Positions 27,017 to 34,124 of a stretch of 64,000 nt of DNA are shown in pieces; the stretch's first letter is position 1; every line of letters starts with the position of its first letter. This stretch comes from CBDFGQ01 sp965247295. GTDB taxonomy: Bacteria; Chloroflexota; Dehalococcoidia; Lucifugimonadales; JAGWBF01. Under the pieces are notes generated by a model. It was not told the DNA's origin, made no database searches, and was given only the letters and a program-made list of their open reading frames with translations. The translations under genes were made by a program, and so were the position numbers. The stretch is taken from NCBI GenBank assembly GCA_965247295.1, contig CBDFGQ010000003.1, positions 62,001-126,000 on the forward strand, written 5' to 3'.

Positions 27017-28738
27017 CTACCGTCTGCCGAACTCGCTCTCCAGGTGGGATGAACTGAGATGGACCATGGTAGGTCGGCCATGGGGACAGGTATACAGGTT
27101 GTCGCACGACTCCAGCTGGCGCACCAGCTCCTCCATCTCCTGCTGGCTGAGAGCCATGCCCGCCCGGACAGAGCTGTGGCACGCGATGGAGGCGGCCAGG
27201 GCCTGCTCTCGCCCCTTCAACACCCCTTCGTAGGCCATGAGGTCCAGGATCTCCGGCAGCGCCTTTGCCGGGTCCAGACTCCCGCACACGGCGGGGAGGG
27301 CGCGGAGCAGATACGTCCTGTCGCCAAAGGGCTCGAGGACAAAGGCATGACTCTCCAGAAGCTCCATGCTTGACCGGACCAGCTCCTCCTGGCCGGGTGA
27401 CAGCTCAACGGCCACCGGCTCAAGGAGGGCCTGGGCCTGAAGTGTCCGCTCCCCCACCCCTTTCGAGACCTTCTCGAAGAGGACACGTTCATGCCCGGCG
27501 TGCTGGTCTATCAGGTAAAGACCTTTGGGCCCCTCGGCCACGACGTAGGTATTCCTGACCTGGCCCAGGATGCGAAGGGAGGGCATAGCCTGGGCGGCAG
27601 TTGGGGCTGGCCCAGGAGGCGTCCGGGTCATGGGAAAGTCCCTTTGCCATTGCTGTTGAGAGGGAAGGGCAGGCGGAACCCCTATGCCCGTCCACTGGAA
27701 CCTAACCCCTGCCGGTTCCCCCTCTAGGCGCATCTCAGGGAGTGGGGATGCGGCCACCACCGTCGCCCTCACGGCCCGCTGAAGCGCCGAGAAGACCCTG
27801 CTCTCCTGGCGGAAGCGCACCTCCCGCTTGGCGGGATGCACGTTCACGTCCACGTCGGCCGCGGGCACGTTCAGGTTAAGCACGGCAAGGGGATGGCGCC
27901 GCTCCGGCAGGAAGCCCTGATAGGACTCGGATAGGGCCATCGAGAGCACGGCGCTCTGCACCCAGCGTCGGTTTACCAGAAAGGTGATATAGCTACGATT
28001 GGCGCGGGTCAGGGATGGAGAGCTTATGTACCCATGGACGCCGTAGCCGTCCCCCGGCCCATCCCAGGCGACCTCCACCAGTGAGCTGGCAACGTCGGCC
28101 CCGTAGACCGAGACCAGGGCGTCGGCCAGGCGTCCGGTACCGGGAGTGGTCAGGGTATTCCTGCCGTCTACCAGCAGGCGGAAGCGAATTTCGGGGAATG
28201 CTATGGCGTGGCGGGACACAAGGTCACCGATGCGGCCTGTCTCCGCCGACGGCGACTTGAGGAACTTGCGCCGCGCCGGTAGGTCCTCGAACAGCCCGTG
28301 AACCGCCACCGACGTGCCCGGGGGGCAGCCCTTGGACCCGCTTTTTGTCACCCGTCCCCCGCGCAGGCTGAGCTCGTATCCCGGCGATCCGTCTCGGGTG
28401 GCGGTGAACAGCGCCACCCGGGCCACCGAGGCGATGCTGGGCAGGGCCTCTCCCCTGAAGCCCAGGGTATCGATGGAGTCCAGGTCGGAGGCCTGGGACA
28501 TCTTGCTGGTGGCGTGGCGCTGAAAGGCCAGGTCGACTTCGGGGGTGGGTATGCCGCAACCGTTGTCGCTAACCCTGATGAGCTGGATCCCCCCGCCAGC
28601 AACCTCCACGGTGATCTCGGAAGCCCCCGCATCCAGGGAGTTCTCCACCAGTTCCTTGACCACCGACGCGGGACGCTCCACAACCTCGCCCGCGGCGATC
28701 TTGGCCGCCACCTCGGGAGTCAGGACCTTTATGGACAT
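27017..28738 (-). CDS. mutL: DNA mismatch repair protein MutL with endonuclease motifs
   Basis: 573 residues. The GHKL ATPase comprises VVKELVENSLDAGAS with catalytic Glu29 and Asn33, DNGCGI, and LGFRGEALPSIASV. The C-terminal domain keeps the metal-dependent nicking motifs: DQHAGHERVLFE (DQHAx2Ex4E), IACHSSVRAG, CPHGRPT and a final FGRR. It is therefore the endonuclease-type MutL of bacteria without MutH. It is the last gene of the mutS-arsC(Sec)-HAD-mutL run, 6 nt after the HAD-like gene. Confidence 0.96.
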   Translation of the reverse strand: MSIKVLTPEVAAKIAAGEVVERPASVVKELVENSLDAGASEITVEVAGGGIQLIRVSDNGCGIPTPEVDLAFQRHATSKMSQASDLDSIDTLGFRGEALPSIASVARVALFTATRDGSPGYELSLRGGRVTKSGSKGCPPGTSVAVHGLFEDLPARRKFLKSPSAETGRIGDLVSRHAIAFPEIRFRLLVDGRNTLTTPGTGRLADALVSVYGADVASSLVEVAWDGPGDGYGVHGYISSPSLTRANRSYITFLVNRRWVQSAVLSMALSESYQGFLPERRHPLAVLNLNVPAADVDVNVHPAKREVRFRQESRVFSALQRAVRATVVAASPLPEMRLEGEPAGVRFQWTGIGVPPALPSQQQWQRDFPMTRTPPGPAPTAAQAMPSLRILGQVRNTYVVAEGPKGLYLIDQHAGHERVLFEKVSKGVGERTLQAQALLEPVAVELSPGQEELVRSSMELLESHAFVLEPFGDRTYLLRALPAVCGSLDPAKALPEILDLMAYEGVLKGREQALAASIACHSSVRAGMALSQQEMEELVRQLESCDNLYTCPHGRPTMVHLSSSHLESEFGRR

Positions 28739-28744
28739 GTCATC

Positions 28745-29182
28745 CTAGAAGAGGGGGAGCGTAGTCCCCCTGGCCCGGTACTGTCGGTCATCCGAATGGC
28801 CCTTCTGAAGGTATTCTTTGATGATCTCGTACACGTGCGCCATCTGCTGGTCGTGGCTGTTTCCGAAGAAATAGGGGGGCACCCAGGCCCCACCGAAGGC
28901 CGCCACCACCTCGGGGTGGTCGTCGATTACGAAGTCCGGCTCCACGGGCAGGCCCATCTCGGGAAGCCGCTCCGTGTAGTGGTCGGTGGGCTTCTCGTAG
29001 ACGCCGCTGACCAACCCCTCCAGGTCGTGCTTGCGGACCACCTCCCAGCGTAACCCGACGCCGGACCAGACGTATACCTTGTGTCCGTCATCCACCAGCC
29101 GCTGGAAGGTCTCCTTCGTGCCGGGCCGAATGCTGTCATCCAGCGCCAGGATAGTGTAGTCAACGTCGAAGAAGATGTTCAC
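28745..29182 (-). CDS. HAD-like hydrolase of unknown substrate
   Basis: 145 residues. Motif I reads FFDVDYTILALDD (first Asp near residue 6), a threonine/serine motif II reads VYVWSGVG, and motif IV reads DFVIDDHPEV. No cap domain is evident. The protein is short for a HAD phosphatase and may act on a small metabolite or on a protein. It lies between the Sec-ArsC-like gene and mutL, 6 nt before mutL. I cannot assign a function. Confidence 0.7.
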   Translation of the reverse strand: MNIFFDVDYTILALDDSIRPGTKETFQRLVDDGHKVYVWSGVGLRWEVVRKHDLEGLVSGVYEKPTDHYTERLPEMGLPVEPDFVIDDHPEVVAAFGGAWVPPYFFGNSHDQQMAHVYEIIKEYLQKGHSDDRQYRARGTTLPLF

Positions 29183-29211
29183 GTGAGTACTTAAAGCCCC
29201 CGTATGTCATC

Positions 29212-29226
29212 CCGTTCTGAGAACGG
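29212..29226 (-). terminator. Short hairpin between the ArsC-like and HAD-like genes
   Basis: CCGTTCT-G-AGAACGG is a 15-nt palindrome in the 116-nt gap. With no loop to speak of and no T-run, it could be an operator as easily as a weak terminator. Confidence 0.3.
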
Positions 29227-29298
29227 CTGCCCAGGGTGGTCGCAGTAGGTTGCCGTCATTATACTTGGCCAATGGCGCATTCAGCAATTTCTATGGCC

Positions 29299-29655
29299 CT
29301 ATAGCCGTTCCAACGCCCTCTCCAGCTTCTTAGCGTCGGCTCCGACAATCAGCTCGTCTCCGATCTGGACCGTGGGGCGGCGGATGAGGCGGGGCTCCTG
29401 GAGCATGAGACGGACTAGCTGGTGGTCACTCAGGCTGTACGCCTCCAACCCCAGGGCCTTGAAGCTGGGGCTCCGCCAGGAGAAGATGTCCGACGGGGTG
29501 TGGCCCTTCAACAGGGTCCTGATCTCGGCCTCGGAGAAGGGGTCCTTGAAAAAGTCCCTCTCCTCAAATTCGAGACCCTTTTGCGAGAGAAACTCCCTCG
29601 CCTTGCGACACTGGGTTCAGCGGCTCCACCAGTACAACGTGATCGTCCTCGCCAT
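29299..29655 (-). CDS. ArsC/Spx-like reductase, selenoprotein candidate (Sec13)
   Basis: Reading TGA at 29619-29617 as Sec gives 118 residues starting MARTITLYWWSR-U-TQCRKAREFL, from an ATG with a strong AGGGAGGTG site. The family has the catalytic Cys at exactly this place in a C-x-x-C-R-K-A motif, so the product is U13-x-x-C16. Downstream family features are intact: DPFSEAEIRTLL, RSPSFKAL and the PRLIRRPTVQIGDELIVGA block. It would be a cytosolic thiol/selenol oxidoreductase of the arsenate reductase fold; actual arsenate activity is not proven. It lies 61 nt downstream of mutS. Without recoding, only a 12-residue peptide or an internal start without the active site would be made. Confidence 0.85.
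29583..29601 (-). promoter_or_regulatory. SECIS-like hairpin in the ArsC/Spx-like gene
   Basis: On the minus strand GCGAGGG-AGTTT-CTCTCGC pairs over 7 bp (one G-U), with an AGTTT loop that holds the GU dinucleotide. The loop begins 22 nt after the UGA. Confidence 0.6.
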
Positions 29656-29716
29656 GGGCACCTCCCTGAAATGATATCTCCCTGCCTCTAAAGGGAGGCG
29701 CTGGGTCAGCCTGAAT

Positions 29717-32344
29717 CTACTCGGCTGCCCCATGCCTCTCACCCGCCGAGGCCCTGGCTTTTTGCTGAAGCTGGTACAGGGCATTGATGGCCTCTAGAGG
29801 GGTCATATAGGATACATCTAACCCCAGCAGCTCCTCCTCCACCGGGGACGGCTCGCCGAAGAGGGGCATCTGCAGCACCGTTCCCTTGCGGCTGCGGTCT
29901 GCACGAGTGAGCTTACCATGGCGCCTGTCCCCCTCCAGCTCTCCCAGCACCTCCCACGCCCTGACGATCACAGCCCTAGGGAGCCCGGCGAGCTGGGCCA
30001 CGTGGATGCCGTAGCTCTTGTCGGCGCCCCCGGGGACGATGCGATGCAGGAAAACGGGTTCCCCTCCGTCTTCGGACACGGCGACTGTGTAATTTAGAAC
30101 CCTCGGCAGGCTGCTGGACAGCTGGGTCAGCTCATGGTAGTGGGTGGCAAAGAGGGTCTTGCACCCCAGCCTGGGGCTGTTGTGGATGTATTCGGCGGCG
30201 GACCGGGCGATGGAGAGGCCATCGTAGGTGCTGGTGCCCCTTCCGATCTCGTCCAGGATGATCAGGGAGCGGGAGGTGGCCTGGTTCAAGATCGAGGCCG
30301 TCTCAACCATCTCCACCATAAAGGTGGACTGCCCGGCGACGAGGTCGTCACGGAGCCCAACGCGGGTGAATATCCTGTCCACCAGGCCGATGGTGGCCGA
30401 CTCCGCCGGCACGAAGCTGCCTATCTGGGCCATGAGCACGATAAGGGCCACCTGGCGGATGTAGGTGCTCTTGCCGGCCATGTTGGGCCCCGTGAGGATG
30501 ACCAGCTGGGCGTCCCCGGTGGAAAGGTGCGTGTCGTTGGGCACGAATGTGCCGGGAGGCAGGACCCGCTCAACTACCGGATGCCGGCCCCCCTTTATCT
30601 GGATGGATTCCCCCTCGGTCAGCGCCGGCCTGACGTAGCCGTATCGGGTGGCCACCTCCGCCAGGGCTGCGAGTACATCTAAATGTGCGATTCCGTCGGC
30701 CAGCGAGCTTATCGCCTCGGCCCTCTCCCCTATCTGGCCGCATACCTGCCTGTAGAGACCGCGCTCCAGCTCCTCGACGCGCTCCCTGGCGTTCAGGACC
30801 AGTGACTCGTACTCCTTGAGCTCTGGGGTGATGAACCGCTCCCCACCCACCAACGTCTGGCGCCGCACGTAGTCGGAGGGCACCAGGGAAAGGTTCGGGT
30901 TGCTTACCTCGATATAGTAGCCGAACACCCTGTTATAGCCCACCTTGAGGACCTTTATTCCGGTACGCTCCCGCTCCTTCCGCTCCAGGCCCGCTATGTA
31001 TTCCCGGGCATCGTGGGAGGCCAGCCGCAGCTCGTCCAGCTCCGGCGAGAAGCTTTGGGCGATGACGTTCCCCTCCCCGGGGTCACCCGTCGGCTCGGGG
31101 GCCAGGGCAGCCCCAATCAGGGCCACCACGTCGTCGCAGGGCCGCATCCTCTCGCCCAACCAGGATATGGCGTGGGCATCCTCGTCCTGGAAGATGGCCT
31201 GAAGCTGGGCCGCCGCCTCCAGCCCCGCCTTCAGGTTCACCAGCTCCCTGGGGGCGGCCACGAACGTACGAATCCGGTTCAATATTCGCTCCAGGTCGCC
31301 GATACGCGACAGGAGGCCCAGGCTGTTCTCCCGCCTCAAGAGATTACTGTGGAAGAAGGACACCCCTTCCTGGCGGCTGATTAGCTCTTCCAGCTCCAGG
31401 ATCGGCTGGCCCACGTACCGCCTGAGGAGGCGGCCGCCCATGGGGGTCCTGGTTAGGTCCAGCGTAGAGAGTAGGGAAGGCCCCGACGTTCCCCAGCGTC
31501 CTTCCTGGAACAGCTCAAGGTTGCGTCGGGTCTGGACGTCGATGGTCATGAAGTTGCTGGTGGAGTAGGTGCTCAAGCTGCTCAGCTCTCCCAGGGAGCT
31601 GAGCTGGGTCTCCAACAAATAGCGGACGATGGCCCCCGCCGCCCGTACGGCCAACGGCAGGCCGGCGCAACCGAAGGGCTCCAGTGTCGCCACCCCGAAG
31701 TGGTCCAGCAGGGTCTGACGGGCATTCTCGTAGTCGAAGGCTGACTGAGGCATGGGAGTTGCCGGGAATTCGCTCCCCGGTGGCGGCTCCTGGCCCTGGA
31801 CCACCAGCAGCTCTGACGGGGACAGACGGCCCAGCTCGTGTCCCAGCTCGCCTGTGAAAAGCTCGGCGGTGCGAAACTCTCCAGTGGTTATGTCCACGTA
31901 GGACAGGCCCCACTCATCGCCTTCCGACACCGCTGCGGCCAGGTAGTTGTTGGCCTTTTGGTCCAGCAGGGAGGGGGACAGAACCGTGCCCGGAGTAATC
32001 ACGCGTACGACGTCCCGCTCCACCAGGCCCTTGGAGGCGGCGGGATCGCTAAGCTGCTCGCATATCGCCACCTTGTGGCCCCTCTTAATGAGGCGGGCCA
32101 GATAGGGCTCCAGGGCATGCACCGGAATTCCCGCCAGGGGTACCCTTACGTTCTTGCCCATACTCCTGGAGGTGAGGACTATGTCCAGCTCCGAGGACGC
32201 CACCCGGGCATCCTCGTCGAAGGTCTCATAGAAGTCCCCCATGCGGAACAACACCAGTGCGTCTGGGTAGCGCTGCTTGATGCGAAGGTACTGGCGGCGG
32301 ACTGGCGTCAACACTTGCCTCGCGGGCGTGAAATTTAGGGCCAT
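29717..32344 (-). CDS. mutS: DNA mismatch repair protein MutS
   Basis: 875 residues, standard. The mismatch-reading Phe-x-Glu motif is in FRMGDFYETFDED (about residue 38). The core and clamp domains follow, then the ATPase: Walker A TGPNMAGKSTYIRQ, LVDRIFTRVGLRDDL, the signature region STFMVEM, and Walker B LIILDEIGRGTSTYDG. The C-terminal dimer helix region is present. It heads the run containing the Sec-ArsC-like, HAD-like and mutL genes. Confidence 0.97.
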   Translation of the reverse strand: MALNFTPARQVLTPVRRQYLRIKQRYPDALVLFRMGDFYETFDEDARVASSELDIVLTSRSMGKNVRVPLAGIPVHALEPYLARLIKRGHKVAICEQLSDPAASKGLVERDVVRVITPGTVLSPSLLDQKANNYLAAAVSEGDEWGLSYVDITTGEFRTAELFTGELGHELGRLSPSELLVVQGQEPPPGSEFPATPMPQSAFDYENARQTLLDHFGVATLEPFGCAGLPLAVRAAGAIVRYLLETQLSSLGELSSLSTYSTSNFMTIDVQTRRNLELFQEGRWGTSGPSLLSTLDLTRTPMGGRLLRRYVGQPILELEELISRQEGVSFFHSNLLRRENSLGLLSRIGDLERILNRIRTFVAAPRELVNLKAGLEAAAQLQAIFQDEDAHAISWLGERMRPCDDVVALIGAALAPEPTGDPGEGNVIAQSFSPELDELRLASHDAREYIAGLERKERERTGIKVLKVGYNRVFGYYIEVSNPNLSLVPSDYVRRQTLVGGERFITPELKEYESLVLNARERVEELERGLYRQVCGQIGERAEAISSLADGIAHLDVLAALAEVATRYGYVRPALTEGESIQIKGGRHPVVERVLPPGTFVPNDTHLSTGDAQLVILTGPNMAGKSTYIRQVALIVLMAQIGSFVPAESATIGLVDRIFTRVGLRDDLVAGQSTFMVEMVETASILNQATSRSLIILDEIGRGTSTYDGLSIARSAAEYIHNSPRLGCKTLFATHYHELTQLSSSLPRVLNYTVAVSEDGGEPVFLHRIVPGGADKSYGIHVAQLAGLPRAVIVRAWEVLGELEGDRRHGKLTRADRSRKGTVLQMPLFGEPSPVEEELLGLDVSYMTPLEAINALYQLQQKARASAGERHGAAE

Positions 32345-32603
32345 TTTACAGCAGCACGCCTCCAGATGGAATGGCAGCTCCTTTCGTTTGATAGGCGGAT
32401 GCCGTTTTTTTGATAAATGATTGCGAAAGGACGCTCCGAAACTGATTGACTTTCCGGCTCGCGTTGCTGTAGCGTATCAGCGGTCAAGTAAAGGTCGAGG
32501 TTGGGGCTGGCCATCTCAGATCGCGACCAGTACGTGACGGCCAGGTTCAATACTTAAGTTGGGAACCTGCAAAAAGTAACTCTATCGAGGGGGTCAGGTC
32601 GAA

Positions 32604-33194
32604 ATGGATCTTATCTTTCTAATTGTCTTGCCTGCGGCTCTGTGGGTGCAGTCCTGGTACCTGCTGGGCTTCTACACCAATCCCAGGACGGTAGGTCTGG
32701 TCGCCGCCGCGGTGGCCATCATACTCTTCGGAGTCGTTCTCTTTCCTGTGAACACCATCGTAGGAACGCCAGACAAGGCCGAGTTTTTCGTTAGCATGCC
32801 CACGGCCCTGCCAGCCTTCGTCCTGGCGTGGGCCGTCTACGCCGCCATGGTTGCGGGGGTCTACCTTTGGGGACTGGAGTCCCGTACCTTGGGGTTCTAC
32901 AGCCTGCTTCTCTGGGTAATCTCCGCGATTTTTGCCGCTTACTTCCTCCTGGGAGGCGAGCTGCTAAACACGGGTATCGCGGAGCCCGTCAGCTGGCTTC
33001 TGGGCATAGTAGGGATCATGTTGGCCATACTGTCGGCCCTGCTGTTCTTCTATCTGGCCTTGATACCCGCCGGACAGGGAGAGCCCACATCGTCCATCAT
33101 GAGGACACTTACGGGTTACTTCTACCTGGTGTTCTCCGTCGCTATCATGGTCCTTGGGGGCCTGATGCTCCTGGGCCTCGACCCGGTGTTCTAA
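32604..33194 (+). CDS. Six-helix integral membrane protein, unrecognised
   Basis: 196 residues, mostly hydrophobic, with about six predicted membrane segments. They fall at residues 2-20, 29-47, 66-90, 97-116, 128-152 and 168-190. Length and layout vaguely recall the AmiS/UreI channel family, but I see no diagnostic motif, so I leave it unnamed. A GAGGGGGTC ribosome site precedes the ATG at 32604. It stands alone on the plus strand between the divergent mutS gene and the convergent FNR-like gene. Confidence 0.65.
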   Translation: MDLIFLIVLPAALWVQSWYLLGFYTNPRTVGLVAAAVAIILFGVVLFPVNTIVGTPDKAEFFVSMPTALPAFVLAWAVYAAMVAGVYLWGLESRTLGFYSLLLWVISAIFAAYFLLGGELLNTGIAEPVSWLLGIVGIMLAILSALLFFYLALIPAGQGEPTSSIMRTLTGYFYLVFSVAIMVLGGLMLLGLDPVF

Positions 33195-33202
33195 GGCAAA
33201 CG

Positions 33203-33245
33203 TATTCCCGCTCGTGCTTCGACCGGCTCAGCACGAGCGGGAATA
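33203..33245. terminator. 16-bp perfect hairpin between convergent genes
   Basis: Arms TATTCCCGCTCGTGCT (33203-33218) and its exact complement (33230-33245) enclose an 11-nt loop reading TCGACCGGCTC. It sits between the stops of the membrane protein gene and the FNR-like gene, so it can act as a bidirectional terminator. The loop core belongs to the same TTCGAC-type repeat family seen at 37 and 56 kb. Confidence 0.65.
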
Positions 33246-33292
33246 TATTGCCAGGCTTCGCAGGGCCGACTGGCTCGGGTGAGCTAATGGCC

Positions 33293-34066
33293 CTACTGCT
33301 TCCAGAACCTCTCCTCCCTGATGGTGAAGCCACTAGGAGTAAGCCTCTCCTTAACGTCCCCTATCATGCCCGGGTGCCCGCAGGCGTATACTAGGGTGCT
33401 TTGAGGGTCCAACTCGTACCTCTCTATGTACTCCTCCACTACGGTGTTAGCCCTACCCTTGACGCCCTCCCACACCGCGTTCCTCGCCTCGGTCGGCCTG
33501 CTCACGGTAGGCACGTATACGACAGTGTCCGGGTAGTGCTTGGCCAGGTCATCGAGCTCATCCTTATAGGTGAACTCGTCGTGGTAGCTCGCCCCCATTA
33601 GGACGTAGAACCTGTGCCCCTCCCGGCTGTGGTAGAAATAGTCGCGAATTATGCTGATAAAGGGGGCAATACCCGTTACCGTCGCCACCATCAGATGCTG
33701 GTGATACCCTTCCTCGAAGGTAAATACGCCCTTGGCCCGAGGCCTGATGCTCATGGAGTCTCCTACATTCAGCTTCCACATCATGGGCGTCAGCACGCCA
33801 TCGGGAAGAGGCACCAGCTCAACGAAAATCTCGAGGTAGGGCTCGTGGGGGGCCGACACGATGGAGTAGGCCCGCTCCACGCTCTCCAGGCCAAGCGTAC
33901 TGTATTGTCCCGGTTTGAAGGGGAATTCCACCTCCGGCTGCAACTTGATGACCATCAGATCGTCGGTCACGTCTTGGCGCTCTACCAGCTTGGCCCTGGG
34001 AAGCCTGGCTATGGCCGCCCGAAGGCGCTGGTCACGCTCCATTAGCTTGGCGTCACCACGCTCCAC
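33293..34066 (-). CDS. Ferredoxin-NADP reductase-like flavoprotein
   Basis: 257 residues. The FAD-binding motif RAYSIVSAP (about residues 90-98) and the NAD(P)-binding block VATVTGIAPFISIIRDYF, followed by VYACGHPGMIGDV, identify the FNR superfamily. The C-terminus ends EERFWKQ, resembling the plant-type FNR end. There is no iron-sulfur cysteine set, so it is not a fused 2Fe-2S reductase. It lies 58 nt after the nuoG-like stop and probably shares that operon, pointing to pyridine nucleotide or ferredoxin exchange with the NuoEFG-like module. Confidence 0.82.
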   Translation of the reverse strand: MERGDAKLMERDQRLRAAIARLPRAKLVERQDVTDDLMVIKLQPEVEFPFKPGQYSTLGLESVERAYSIVSAPHEPYLEIFVELVPLPDGVLTPMMWKLNVGDSMSIRPRAKGVFTFEEGYHQHLMVATVTGIAPFISIIRDYFYHSREGHRFYVLMGASYHDEFTYKDELDDLAKHYPDTVVYVPTVSRPTEARNAVWEGVKGRANTVVEEYIERYELDPQSTLVYACGHPGMIGDVKERLTPSGFTIREERFWKQ

Positions 34067-34124
34067 CTATGAACCCTCCATTTGCCTATATATTTGCCGT
34101 CAAGTACCGGGACCCCCTTCGGTT

